This document shows, piece by piece, positions 11,233 through 26,045 of a DNA stretch of 64,000 bases. Below the pieces are notes generated by a model that was not told where the DNA came from, searched no databases, and worked only from the letters and a program-made list of their open reading frames with translations. How positions within the stretch are numbered: position 1 is the stretch's first letter; every line of letters starts with the position of its first letter. The translations under genes were made by a program, and so were the position numbers. This DNA is from Tetranychus cinnabarinus (taxonomy: Eukaryota; Arthropoda; Arachnida; Trombidiformes; Tetranychidae), in NCBI GenBank assembly GCA_022266195.1, contig WHVY01000003.1:8742001-8806000 (forward strand), read 5' to 3'.

Positions 11233-12839
11233 TCACTAGGCTGGAAAGGGACAAAATCATGGGACTTAAGAAACCATTTGGTGGTAGGGATGATGATGGA
11301 GAATTTTAAGTTCAAAAGACTAATACCATGAAAATTCTAGGACTCTTTACATGCACCTATTGATGACGATCATTCAGTGAAAATAAGGAAGAAATGACGC
11401 AGACGATGTTTACAAACTCTCAAAATTTCTTGTTTACCCAGAAACAAAGGTTATGCAGTCAAAGAAGAGGATTAAAAATTCAGCTTGAATGAATAACAAG
11501 ATGATCAACATCATCAGGTTAACGTCAAAGGGGCTCAACTAGTAGCAACGATTACTTCTAACATTAAATCTATATCAAGCTGCAAGCTGTTCATACGATT
11601 CCCGATTACCTTGAATTGTAAACTAATTGACAATCTGTTGTACGAGGAAGCAATGCCAAATTGAATGGCAATCAAAACGAGTATGTTTAACTTTCAATTT
11701 AAACATTCAAAATTCTTGTCCTACGGACAATGGAGATAATTTAATTTCTTAAAGGAAAATTTTCTGATTTTAAGGAATCAAATTACCATCATTTTTATCA
11801 GCTACCATTAACGTCAAACGTAAAACCATTTCCAATCTAATTTATACTTTTTTCATCTCTCTATACAGCCATTACATCTCGGATGAAAAAAAAATGTGTT
11901 CATCTTTGGGAAAAGAAATCTGCTTATTCTGTGTTTCATGTCAAGTTGATTGTTCAATAGTCTAACTAAATCATATCTGGTGGTCTGATTATCGGTGCTC
12001 AAACGATTCTCACAATTCTTGATTCAATCACCTCACCTTTCAAGAGTCGAACCTAAATCCAACTCTTTTTTATATCAATGGGGCAAATCGTACATTAGAG
12101 TGGTTTCCTGGCTTGTCGATGCATTCCTATCAGTATAATATTATAAATAGATTTTTGCATCTCAACATTTTTCTTTAACAATCATTGGATATCCTTAGGC
12201 TTTAATCTTTCCATCTCTTCAGAACAAGGAAACGATAAAACTCCAATCAATGCTGTTGAAAACTTAAATTCATGACTCTTGCTTACCGATTGGACATTGA
12301 AATTGAAGAGTGTTTCTATGATGACAACAACTCAGGTTAAACAAGAAACTGAACTCACATAACATTATTAATAATGTATCACTAATCAATTGTTTTTCCC
12401 TATTTATTATCTTAGCTGGAGTAACAATCAGTAACTAACCCTTTATCCTCTTATCCCAATCGTTATGCTTCACAACATTTTCTCCTCAGAATTTCTTTCC
12501 GATAATCTTTTCTCTAATTATTTCAATTGTTTTTACACCAATTTTGACACGTTGAAGCTTTGATCTTACAATTGTCTGTCAATTGTTCCAATTTATAATT
12601 TTCATCCGCAAACGACAGCTTTTCAATTGACTTGATTGACTTAATTTTACAGTTTGATTAGCTTGATGAATTTATATTTCAATTTTGATTCAATTGAAAT
12701 CAGCTTAATTAGCTCTTGTTTTAAAAGCTGCTGATCAATTGTATTTTTTTCAAGAAGGTTTCGGGTGACTTTAACAAGCTCCATAAGTTATGAACAGATT
12801 ATTGAATCAACCTTTTTGTTTAAATTGAATTTTTAATAA

Positions 12840-12845
12840 TTTATT
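12840..12845 (-). promoter_or_regulatory. Candidate poly(A) signal of the receptor gene
   Basis: Reads AATAAA on the minus strand, about 420 nt past the receptor stop. It was identified by motif only. Confidence 0.3.
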
Positions 12846-13265
12846 CTTGTCTCTTCTTGCAGTTAAACAATTTCAATAATTATCACGTTTTGGACAATAA
12901 AATCATGATTTAATGACGATTAAAGGACAAAGGACAAGGAAAATAAGACTGAGTTAATCCAAAGGAAAAAAGAGTTGACTAAACGTTCATGTTTTATCAG
13001 AATAACTGATGTGAAATTATTCATTTTGATGATTATTTTCATTATAGATGAGATGATCTATTGAGAAGCTGAAATTTCCAGATTACAGCTAAATCAATTG
13101 GAGTCATTTTTGGCACTCTGATGATCGTTGAGACGTTATTTTTGCTTTCCATAATCAGCCGATAATTGATTAACAATATCAATAATCATATTTAATCCAT
13201 TGACATTGACATTGGTTGAGTCAATCAAGTCTCGATTATCAATTGAGCTAATTATCAACATTGTC

Positions 13266-13472
13266 TCATTGATCTTTTAACCTTCCCATGTCACTAGCAG
13301 GATCCTCAAAACAGTTGTCTGGTAATCGATTAGATCCATCATCTGAATAGATCAACAAAGGTACAGTGGCACAATTTGCTGAACACCAATAATTTTTCTT
13401 TGATTTCAGGTTAGACTTGTCGGTCCGATTATAATTACCATTATAGAAATAGATTGCGAATATTTGATGAAT
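13266..13472 (-). CDS. Receptor exon 10: cytoplasmic tail and stop
   Basis: Acceptor CTTTATTTATTCAG|ATT in phase 0; 68 codons plus TGA. The tail is short and carries a three-Cys cluster (WCSANC). It ends GRLKDQ with no obvious PDZ ligand, unlike vertebrate BAI tails. Confidence 0.85.
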   Translation of the reverse strand: MHQIFAIYFYNGNYNRTDKSNLKSKKNYWCSANCATVPLLIYSDDGSNRLPDNCFEDPASDMGRLKDQ

Positions 13473-16400
13473 CTGAATAAATAAAGCGGAAAAGGTAATA
13501 ACATTAGGAAAACAGTAAAACCAGATCAATATTGGTTAAAAATACATAACTATTGAGGCTTGTGACTCGGAAATAAAGCAAATATTCACATAATTAACTT
13601 TGAGGGTTGAATTATTGAATAAGTTTAATAAATCAAAAATCTATTGTAAATAAATGACAATCTTTCAAATTATATCAAAGGAAAAAAGCATTTCGTTTCC
13701 AAGTCAATCTACAAAACCATCTGTAATATAAAATCAAATTCAAAATATTTGAATAACGGCAATGGTAAACAAAATTAACCTCTAATTAACTGATATCTGC
13801 AATCTAACATTATGCTAACGTAATTGATGACTTAACAAGCTAATTAACTAGATTGTAGATTCTGGTATTTTGGGTTATTCCTGTTGCCTTTTCCTCAAGT
13901 TGCTGGAGTTTGATTTCAAGTGAAAACCCTTTTTCGTGAATGATAAATGTTGTTTATTAAAAGCTTAATTTACTCACCTCAGGTCTTTGATAACAGTGGA
14001 ATAGGAAAATCAATAGATGCTGAATTAGATTACAAAATGAGAATAAATATTGAAAAATGTTTGTCGCCGTATCCTCTAAGGCTAATACACTTAAAAACCA
14101 GTTGACAGCAAAAAAGGGCAACAACGATACACCCGATCGAAGTGAAGGTTCAACACGTTCAATTTCAATCTTGTGTGTAATAGGCTTGTAAGCAAAGAAG
14201 CGTTTCAATATCAACAACATGGTTACAGTGTTGCTCTGAAATTAACAAGAAAAGTCAATTAGTTGAAAAAGGATAAAAATTTACCACAAAATTTGGTCAA
14301 AACCAACAGAAATGGTTGTTTTTCAAGTCAAATAGCAACAACTTTAGCATCAAATTGAGATAACTCATGAAATAAAAAAATAAATATGAAAATGTGAATT
14401 GAAACTTGCTAGTACACTGAAGTGATGTAAATTTATTAAAATTTACAGTTGATTAAACATGAATTGTGCTAATTACAAGAAAGTCAGCATTGGTATTATA
14501 CTTATTCAGACAAAAATAAATGGGAAAAACTGACTTATTAAGCAAACATAAGTCGGGTATAAAAGCCATGAACTCAAAGGTAAAGTTATTAGTTGAAGTT
14601 TTAAACTTAAGAAGTTTTATTCTGTGTAATTCAATTTAAAAATATAAGAAAAGTTAAAATGCAATTGACAAAAATTGTGACTCTAATCTTTTTCATTGCT
14701 CTCTGTGCATTATCTGGACATCTTTCAGCTTTCGTGAACGTACAAGCCAAAGGTCCCCCTGTAAATAAAAAAGTGGATTCTGCTACCGGTGGTGGCATCA
14801 ATGCAGTGTAGATGCTAACAGTAAATTGAAATTTATTTCGTTTGGTGCATTTCTAGTTATTGATATTTCAATGCAAGTCTCAACTCAACTTTTTAATGGT
14901 AAATTTGAAAAAATAAATTTGATGTAATAAAATTTGAATTTTTAAAATAACAGAATTATAAAAATTGAAAGATCTCGTTAATTCATTAAAATTTTACATC
15001 ACCAAGCTGTTCAGGATTTTTTACATAAAATTCAATCAGTGGTATACTATATCCTTGCATCGTTATTTATCAAATTACCTTACACCTCAACCTAAAACTG
15101 TTTATATTTTGTTTTGCCTTGGTAAATCTAATTATTGTCAAGTTTAAATTGCTACTTCATCATCTTTAACCTTCTGATTATTTTGCCTTTGCGTCTTTTG
15201 ATTTAAACAGTGGCCGTGCTTTTCCAATGCATTTCCTTTTAAATTAAGATACTTGAATTTATCAAAAAAATCAACAATTATATGCGATGAAAATACCAAA
15301 GAATATATAAATACAGATTTGGATGCTAATGGCTGCAAGATTTTCAGGTTTAGTTGAAAACGAAAGACATTTGATCTTTACATTAGATACATTAGTTAAC
15401 CATCACTACTTGTTTACACAATACCATAATTGAGGAAAGTTTTGAAAGAAACTGCAACCCGGACCACTGTAAATCAACTACAAGAAGCAAGTTTTCCTGA
15501 AATGGAAAATCACTGATTTAAAAATATTTGTTTAACATGTTTAAGTAATAATATCTATCAAAGTAATCACCACATAGGATGATGTTTAAAAATAGTAATT
15601 AGCTATTTCAAGGTATTTCCAAGTCATTTTATTTTATCCAGGAACACCAATAAAACGACATTGATTACAGTTGAGGGACGAAATAACATGACACAAATTG
15701 TATCATCACGAATCTTTCACTGTATCGATAAAAAAAGGTAACCAAACCAGAAATTTGCCAAAACCGTTAAAAATAAAAACCCAAACTGTTGCTAATAGAA
15801 ACCAAAGTTAGTTTAATTTCAACTTGCTAGATGACGTTACCCTACAGAGTTTCTGGAACATGATTTTACCAAAAATTAAATTGTTCAACTAAACCAACAG
15901 CTTTACTTACCATTATAAGCAATGAAACAGGCACAATGAAGGAAAACATCATTCCACCTTCAATGGACATCCAGCAACTAGAAAAACAATGAATAAAACG
16001 AGATGATTAAAGGCATTGAAAGACAACAATAAATCAGTGAAAATTGACTCAAGTGATTGTAAAAGTTGAAACAACAATCAAAAATAAACAAACAAGGCAA
16101 TGTTTACAATTAACCTGACAATGGTTAATTAGTGAATGGTTAAAGTGAAAAGACAAGATGAAGACAAGCTGAAGCTGAAGTAAAATGAGTTAAAAATTTA
16201 AAGGTTTCAACCTTTGTGAACATCTTAATGACAACAATGAATGTAATCAATACTGCATTATTTAAAGGCTGTAAACAGTGTACAGTGTCAATAACATAAT
16301 GATAATGCGAAGGCGAAGAAGAAAAGAAATGAAAAGAAGATAATAAAGCTGATTGGAAAGATCAATTCTGATTCAATGAATATGAATCAATGTGCATTAA

Positions 16401-19400
16401 CCAGTGAATAAAAAAAATGTTGCCTTTTTTTATTATTATACACAGAAGATGCACTTTTCATCAACATAAGTCTAAGTCTCCTTTGAGGCAAAAATATTGA
16501 ACCAGAGAAGAAAAAAAATTGCTCATGAAGATGATGTTGATGATGATGATCGCCAAGAAGAAGCTGAGTAAAATTGTGAACTTCTTTTTTCCCCTGATTA
16601 TTTGAGCTGAACTGTTGTAGATAAAAACATTAACACACTGAACTATCTCATTCCCTTGACTTCATGCTGAGTTTTGAAAGGTTCAATGAAATATATCCAA
16701 AACTGGTTCTCAATGAAGAGACAAGGAAGAGAGAGAGACTTTACAATGGAATGAAGATGACAATGATGATCATGATGATGGTGAAGATGGTGAATTTTGT
16801 CAATTGAAAGTTCTTCTCCTTTTCTTTTGGAAAAGTTCAATTGTAAGAATCAGAGTTTTGGCATGAAAAAAAAGAAGAGTTTACTTATTATTTTTTATTA
16901 TTACAAGCAAATCCTTTTCATTGTCATTGCTGTATACATTGGGAAAGTTGATATTTATTACAAAAAAAAGGTTCAATTGAAGAGCAAAGACGCCAGATGA
17001 ATTCAATTTTTAGGGTCGCTCTTTTTTCAGTTTCAATCTTTTCTCTGAATCAATTTTCTTCTAAATTTTCTTGCATTCAAATTGGATATTAATATGAAAT
17101 TATAAAGGCATTTAATCGTTTCAGAGTCTAACCCTTCTCTTGAATGTTTACTGTTGCTGGTTTGCTTTAAATTGTGATTTGACATTTGAAATTTTGGTTG
17201 AAGAGAGAAATTTGTTTTCTGCATGAAGATGATTGAAGATGATTGAAGATGAGGAAGGATGAAGGATGATGAAAGATGATGAAAGATGATGAAAGTTTGT
17301 TAAGGAAAAGGAAACTGTGATAATGATAAATAACATTGTCATTTTAGTCGCTGTTCAGGTAAAACCCTGAAGCATTCTAACTCTTTTTACCTTCCATTGG
17401 CTTCATTGTCAAAGTCATTATCATCATCATCAATATGATCACCATTTTACCTTATTTACCTTTGTCACATCTTTTCTTGTGTCAAACAATTTCCAATGAA
17501 CCTTTTTTATTGTTCACTTTAGGCTGAAAAGATGAAATGAAAAAAAAAATCAATCTTTTCCTTCATGAATAACTAAATTGTCTTAATTCATCTTTTAAAT
17601 GAAACTTGAAGTCGACTCAAATTTAGACTCAAATATTGCATGAATCTGCTTGATTAACTGGTTCGTCTGTTGTCATTGTTTTGGTGAAGGTTAATTTTAA
17701 ATTTGATTTGTGAAATGAATCAATGAAAAGGCAATTAAAGATGATTATTTTCCCAATCAATCATTGATATGTTGATGGCTGTTGTTGGGCAAGAAGTGGA
17801 AGAAAAGATGAAGATGGAAGAGAAAAGGAAAATCAATTTGATCGCAAGAAACTTGCCAGTATTGATAACAAACACAAATGTAACATCCCTTTGGAGCTGT
17901 CAATATTCATCAATATCATCATTTTCATCCATTAACTGGACAATGGCTGAGCTACAGTTGGTCTTGATTCATTGGCCAATATTCACAGTTTACAATATTC
18001 ACCAATTTTACCCTGAAAAATTATGAAACAACCAAAGAGACGCAAAAAGACAAGCAAGTTGGGCAAACAAATGTGACAGAGAAAAGTTGAAATTGAAAGC
18101 TTTTTTTGTTTTGTTGTCATTGATTGAGTGTTGCCAATAAAGAGTCAACTAAAATTGTCAACTGTTCAGTTGATCAACTGACAATTATAATAGGAAAAGG
18201 AGGTTTTTGCAGGCAAAAAAAGGTAAGGTTAAGAAGTGAAAAGTGAGACTCGATGAAAAAAAAGGTAAACTTGATAGACTTGGTAAGCGAGACAAAAATG
18301 TTGGCCAAAAAAATGATGAACATGAAGATGAGGAAAGGTTGACTGAAGAAGAAGATGAAAAAATCTAATATCTAATGATGTTGAAGTTGATAAAGTTAAT
18401 GATGAACGAGTAAAGAGTAAAGTTAATTTTCAAGTTCAATGTAATTGTTGATTGATGTCAATGTGAAGATGGAAAGAAAAGGAAAAAGTTGAAACTTTGA
18501 AATGAGTAACTTTACATGATTATGAGCATTTCATTATGAATTTTTTGTTTCATCTTTTTTTTGCTTCTTCTTCTCTTCATGACATTATCTTTGCTACATG
18601 ACATTGTACAAATATTGTGACTCTAATGTAACATATAATGTCTCTGGTGAATTAAAGGTAAACACAGAGATATTAATATAATGATGGAGATGAAGATGAA
18701 AGGGAAGAGGAAAGGATGAAAGACAAAAGATGATGATGAATGGAATGGGTAAGAGAAGAGCAAATGTGCAAAGAAAAATGGTTAAATTAGTTGTGAGTAG
18801 TTTAGTTAAATTGTATCATCATGTTTACCTTGTTACCTTTTCTCAGAGTCGCCCTTAAATACACAGTTTGGCCCAATTGAGTTGAGAAGAGATAAATCAA
18901 AGGTCTTTGCCGATTCATCATTCCTCACCTTATTTCCTTTTCATCGTCTTCTTCATCTAATTTTTTGCTTTCTATTTTTGCCTTTTCATCATCTTCAGTC
19001 TACAGCAATCACCTTTCATTTGTCGTCATTACTATCCATTAGATAAAAGTTTGCTTTTACTTTGAGCACAATCATTTGGTTTAACCTTTCATTTACCTTT
19101 AAACAACTTGGACCAACAGTTTTGTCTTGTTTTGTTTTTAAATGGCTTTTTGCTACAATCAATAATAATCAATGTTAATGGGTCAAGATTAGAGTGCAAG
19201 TTTACCCTGCAAGTCTCAGAAATGGCCAAAAAGACAATTAATATTGAACAAAAGATGAACAGCAAAAGGTTCACCAATTAAACATCTTTAACAAACATGA
19301 AGCTCTTTGTTATTATTCATTTGGTTTCCTAACCTAACCGAACCTAACCTTACATTGACAATGGTTAAACAATGAACCGATATTGTTTGGCGGTGAGAAT

Positions 19401-22400
19401 TTGTTGCAAATTGAAATTACTTTTGCTTGATCAGGGTATTTTGATCAAGATCACCTTTAATGAAAATAATAAATTTTCAGATAATGAGTAAACTTAAGCC
19501 TTTCTCCTTTTTTTTTATCTGTTGATGATAAATTTCTTTCACCATTTTGTCCGCCTTGCTCTATTCTGAAGGCATAAAATTCTTGACATTAATTGAATCC
19601 ATGGAGACAACGGTATGAACAATGAATTGAGCTGAATAAAGATTGTCAAAGGGAAAGAAGGCGAGAGAGAGAGAGAGAGAGAAGAGGATAGAAAGACGAG
19701 AAAAATGAAAGATATGAAGCAAAATTGAGAGACATTGAAGATAGAGATGGAGATTGTTGGATGAAAATAAGGTAGCTCAAGTAAATTGAAAAGGCATAAT
19801 GTTTTGAGGAAGACACTTGAATGACTGGAAGAAGCGCTTGTTGATTGACCATCAATCATTGGATTATTGTTGTAAAGAAATGGTTTAGTGAAACATCTTC
19901 TGGTAATCTTTAATCATCACTATCATAATCATCTGACCATTCTTATGCTTTACCATGAAAACTGCCAGTAAATAAAAGAGCACAAATAATTGACAATAGC
20001 TTGGGTGAACATTAAAATCTGAGACTAAAGTAAATGTTCACAATTTAATCTGTCGGTTCAATTCACTGCCGAGTCAAACACATGAAAATGTCTCATCAGG
20101 TTATTTTGCATTTCTGTGGCAACAATAAGAAGCCAACCGTAAAACTTTTTATTTCGAGCCAACAATCTAGTCTCAACCTGGTTCATAAAAACTCGAGTCC
20201 ATTTATGCAGTTGAATCATTTTTTCTGACCAACAGTTTTCGAGGAAAATTTAGTTTAAAGTTGAAACTTGGATCGCCTTTCGTGCAGTTATGGAACCAGA
20301 TTTTTGAAAACTATTGAACAGTACTTTGGCAACTTGTTCAGCTTGAGAAGAAAATTGGTGAAAAAAGGAACCTTTCACTCATTCCTTCTCGATGTTATTA
20401 ATATTTGGTCAATCTTATAATTTTGTCAGTAAACCTGGTCCTTTTGATGGATTAGAGCAAATAAAGCAGAGTCGACTTGAAGCAAAAAGCAAAAAAAAAT
20501 AAAGTACGAAAGGCTAAGTTGATAAGGAAGAGGAAAGGAAAAGTAATAATCTTTATAAGAATCAGAAGCAAAAAAGCGTAAAAAAAAGTTTGCCTCGAGT
20601 GTAACTTGATTATCAATCCCTTTACGAGTAAATCTACCAATATTTTGATACAAGGCAAACAAATGAAAAAAAAACTTGCAATCTAAAAGTCTTAGCAACA
20701 TTTTCTTGTACTCATGATGATTATTATTACTGAGAAGCTTTATGGTTACATTTGTGTTATCAATTTTACTTTGCTCAGTTGTAACCATTGAAACCTTGTT
20801 TCTGTGGCAAACCAATCAAACGATAATCTTGTGAAATAACAAACGATAAACACATAAATACAAGTATAATTGATGTACAATTTAACCAGTCAATTAAAGT
20901 GAATCGGCAAAGATCATCTTGTGTAATATGAGTTATCTTGTGTATCCAACATTTGAAGGCAAAGTATTTTGATTCAATTTCCATAATTACTTCAACTGGC
21001 AACTTCATTTTGAATCGGTTCAATATTCAGCAATAGAAAAGCTCATTGAGTGAACTCAAGTGATGATAATAGTGACAGGTAAAAAAGCGCAAACGAAAAG
21101 ATTGAGAATCAAATTATCCATTAAAAAAGGGAAAAAAGTTTTCAACTGCAAAACTGTGAAAACTCCCAACATTGAAAGGTAAACATTAGCATCTATTATT
21201 ACATATAAATATATATAAATAGGAATATTATTTTTTTGCCTCTTTTCGCTTCCAAACAGATTCCAGATTGAAAGTTGGTGACAGGTAAGATGATTGATCT
21301 TCAATTCATGAGTACAAAACCTTTTTGCACCATGAAACATAACATGAGATAAAACATTATTGGTAAACAGGCAAAGGGAGAGGAAAAAAAGAGAAACTGA
21401 AATGAACTTTTTTTCTTCATTTTTTTCTTTTCAATATTTTTGCTCTTTTCATTTTTCGTTTTGTTTCATCTCAAACAAATGAAACAGATAAAGTGCCAGG
21501 TTTGTAATAATATTGAATGAGAATCAGAAGAGGAGAAGCAACAAAAAATGAGATTAAATGAACAGCAAGAATAATGATTGAATATTGGCAAATAATATTT
21601 CTCATTTTCACCAATTCTATTACTTTTTTTCCTCTATTTAACTCTTTTTTTTATCTATCATTTTGATGATTTCGCATGTCACTTGCATCATTTTGGCTTC
21701 ACTATTTGATAACTCATGATTACTCTGTTATTTCAATGAATATCTAGTTTTCCGTTTTTCCGTTTATTCAATTTACTTTTTTTCCCTTCAAATAATCTTT
21801 TCCAATCTAGTCATGAAAATATCTCGTTTGAATAATCAATTGGATAATCAATTGGTTGAAAGTGAACAAAAGGAGGAACAGTTTCATGGCGAGAAAAGAT
21901 AAGTTGCCAAGTATTCAGAAAACATGAAAAAAACATTTTACTTTGATCCATCAATCGACGGGATTAATAAAATTCTGAAACTTTTTCATTCTTTTCTCAA
22001 AGTAATGTTCGATCAAGTTTTCGTCATTTGTCGATTGATCATTGATCGTAAACTTATTGACATCAAGTTTATCAAATCTGTAAAATGATTGCAACGCCAG
22101 TTTCATTGCTTTCGAGTTTTGGAGAAATATTTTTCAATTCATTTTCTTTGGTAAAAAATTGAATTGAAATTTGACTGTTTGAGTCGTTTTTTTTTGTTCT
22201 TTCATGATGTTTGATTTTCGCCAAAAGGGCCAGACTGGTTGGAAAAGTCATGCTAGTTGATTGATTCAAGTAAGTGTTTTGCTGTAGTTTTGAGTCGAGT
22301 TTATTTCCATGAAGGAAGCAACTCGAGTAAACTTTTGTCTCTAAGGTGAAGAAACTTGGAGTTTCCATTGATGTTATTATTGTTCGTGTTTGAAGGGAGT

Positions 22401-25400
22401 GAATAGGAAAAGAGAAGGAAAATGATTGTCAGTTCATGATTGGAATTTGAGTTTTGTTTTGTTGTTTGTCATTCAACTGACAGCAGGATTATTGATTGAT
22501 AACTTTTGAGTGTCATCATCCATTGGATCACATTTGTTTGCCTCTGTGTTCAATGTTGTTTGATGAGTTAATTAGTGTCAAGAAAAAGATTGAAAATATT
22601 TCTCATTTTGTCACAATCATTTTGTTCACAATATAATGCTGGGACAACTTTTGAATTTTCATGTTTCATTGATCAACTTGGATGTGAAAAAATAATCAAA
22701 TTCGCAAATCATTTTCTTTCCTTTTCTCATCATCATCATCTGAGAATCGAAACTTTTACACCCAAAATCATATGGATATTAACCATCATCATCATCATTT
22801 CCATGCATTTTTTAGAGAAAAAAAAGACTGAACAAAGAAGATGAATTTTGATGTGGTGATAAATAAAATGGCGAGCAAAGTTGAGCTCAAAAAATGCAGA
22901 TATGTTGACCAGATGAGATTGAAAACAGTCAAGATGAGCTATCATGTTGTTGCCTGTTTTGCAGGACTTGCTTGAAAAGTTGCACAAAACTGAATGCACA
23001 GAATGATGAATGGTCAAAAACAGAAAAGATTAAGAAAATTTCATTCATGGCAAACAAATTTCCTACCTGAATTTCAGAGGAGTGATAAATTGCTGAATTC
23101 AGCAATAATAAATGGTCTTTTTAAATGTTCACTTCTAATACAACTTTTTTCCTCAAGAAATAATCAACTTTAAATATTCAGGATATTTTTCAGGAATCAA
23201 TACAATGATTGCAGTTGCATCAGTCTATTATAAATATTAGGTATGTGCACATGAAATGCCTCAAACTATCAGTTTCAAATCAATCACGAGCTTTTAAGAA
23301 AAGCTCAATCAAATTTAAACAATTGATCCAGTCAAATCCCACGCTTTAATTTAAACTTAATTTCCTAAGTAAAAATTTGATTAACATACTTAAATTTTGA
23401 TTTAATATCTTAAGCTCTTAACGTATCAGAGCTGACTTGAGTAACGATTCAACATGCATTAACAAGCTAACACTAAATATTGATAAAGACCTAAATATTT
23501 ATCTTTATCGGTTGATCTTTGGTCATCAAATCAATTGCAGAGTGGCTCAACGGAAGCGTACAGGTCTCATAACCTGAAGTAAATTTTGATGGTAACTTAT
23601 CCAAATCGTAATTACGATTCAATGTAATACACTTTAAGATTTTAAATTTTAACAATGAATGTTGACTAACTCAACAAATACAAAATCAACTCAATTAGAT
23701 GTTCAACATTAATAAGGATCTTATAATCCGCAACACTTTACAAAGGGTTCAATAATGTTATTCAAAATAACCCGATGATGTAGCACGAAAATTTGAGTCA
23801 ACAATTTCAAGCCAGCAGACTTGAACTATGACTTTTGATGAAATGTTTATCGGAATTAAATCAATTGCAATGTAATCAGGAATCAACTTTTGTCTTGCAA
23901 AAGGCACCATTAGTTTTCTTAGTCTCTATAATAATGCAAAATAACCTCATGAAACATGTTTGCCTTTGCCCGTCAAGTCACTTAAACTTTGAGTTAGCTT
24001 TAATGAAACCTTTTCTTAAAAGAGATTCCCATTCTCGGTTAAACTTGATATTGTACTTTGGATCAATATTAATCAAATTGTACAATTATTAAGTTTCTTG
24101 CAGACAATTTAGCTGTCTAAGCAATTGAAACAATTTGAAATAATTGCATTAGTTCAATCAAAAAGTTGATTCTCTTTCATCAATTCAATTGATCAAATTA
24201 CATTAACTGTGCAATATTTCAATTGAATACTAATTTACATTCGCTTATCATCGGCCAAATTTGATAACAAAATATTGAAAAAAGGAAAGCAATTGATGAA
24301 TGTGAAAAAAGAGTGAAAACTTTTTCCCAAATCATTTCTTGGCTTCCCTTCAATGGAAGAAAAAAAATCCACAAACATTTATCAAAGAGTGTAAATTCAT
24401 TTGAATACAGCATTATACAAGTTTATGAATTTATGGAAATATTAAATTTAGCTTCAGGTTAAATTGAGGTAAAAGGTTGGAAGGAAAAAAAACGCAAAAA
24501 TTGAGTTTAAAGCGAAGAAGGAAGACACAAAATGAGTAAAAGCAAAGCAAAGACAACTTTATAACTCGACTCTTTCCATCATCATCATCATAATCTGAAA
24601 ATAACTGATGAAAAAAAGAGAAGTAAAATTGAATGTTGGAATGAAAAATGAGCTGAAATTTCTCGAGTTTCTTATTCAATGAACAAAAAAAAGAGCTGGA
24701 AGCTAGACTTGTGAGTTACGATTGATGGGAATCAAAGATGAGGCCAAACAAGGGAAAAAAATGAATCCAGAGTAAATGTTGCATCCAATTGTCAACTTGA
24801 ACTAATTTATTATCATTAAGCTTGATACCATTTACAATGAGCCAACAACTTGCCCAAACTGTTGGGACACAAAAAAAAGAGTGACAAAAGTGTTTTGAAT
24901 ATAAAAATGTATATTTTAATATAAAGTAATCATTTGAATGATTAATTGAAAAGCTAAACATTGTTACTGTAAATGGATTTTGCCTTTTCTCTCGGCAAAC
25001 ATTTCGCCAATATGACAATGCAATTGAGATAATTGATGGTGAAAAGTTTCATCAGTTATTAACATTATTGATTAACGTCAACCCTTTGACTAGACAATTT
25101 GATTATCTTTCAAATTGAATCATTTTTCACCTTTTATTCAAAACTTGGAAAACTCTATTTTCCTCTTTCTTCAACTTGTTGGTTTGTTGGTTAAAAACTG
25201 TTGATTGGCAATCTAATTAGGTTAATCTATTGAATCAATTTGGTGCTAATTTGGTGTCACTCGAGTTTACCTGAAAAAGAGAAGAGAAGAGTTCGAGTCT
25301 AATGCTTTTCCGTGTTTGCATGTTTACGTCTTGACTCGAGGTGACATTGACTAAAGTAAATTTCATTTGAAAAATCATTCCATGTAAGTTGTAATGTTAA

Positions 25401-25990
25401 TGATAATCTTTTGCCTTTAAACAATTGATTAACCTTTTTCCCTTTGTCACTCTGGTTGATATTTATCATTCCCGTTTGATTGAGGTTTTGATAAAAGAAG
25501 AGGAAAAGTTCTGTTCATCAAGTTGAATAGAAATTTTTGTAATTGAGTTTTCTTTTCTTTCCTTTTGTCTCAACAAAACCTTGTTACAAGGATTGAGGTA
25601 AAAACATAAGTCAGTTGAATATCTTTTTACCTCTTTAAATCAGGGTATTTACAGGTTGAATTGACGGTAATCTGGAAATGGAATGAGAAAAAATTGTTAC
25701 TCCCTCAACACTGCAAGTGAAAGTGAAAAAGATAAACTAAAATGAATCAAGGCTAACAGGGAAGATAACAGGGAATGATAAAGAATCTTGAAAGTTTATC
25801 TTTACTTTTGTACCTTTTTCTTTCCTCTCTTTTGCCTTCTTCTGTTGGTTAACCTTTTTTTTGCAGACTTTTGTCAGAGTCGCTCAATTTAACGGAACAA
25901 AATGAAATCTTATTTCTTCTTCTTCTTCTTTTTTCTTCTCTTTCATGCCATTTCTTATTCCGAATTTATCAGGCAAAATATACAAAATTT

Positions 25991-26045
<55 letters not shown>

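Larger units (their letters stand above)
6341..13265. other. About 7 kb without a firm gene (ACSL 5' flank to receptor 3' flank)
   Basis: The ACSL promoter and any untranslated first exon should be in the right part of 6341-8200, but I could not fix a start site. A 68-codon minus-strand frame at 9015-9221 has ordinary amino-acid composition but no recognised family or splice context. A plus-strand exon-like segment at 11113-11232 is listed separately. The remainder is AT-rich, with no RNA gene or mobile element that I could recognise. Confidence 0.45.

Noticed and set aside
20426..21023. Overlapping hydrophobic minus-strand frames, first considered as the TM5 exon of the receptor
   Set aside because: Candidate acceptors give phase 0 or 1, but exon 7 ends in phase 2, and the donors are weak. 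The 67-nt exon at 15911-15977 fits the phase and supplies the conserved CW motif.
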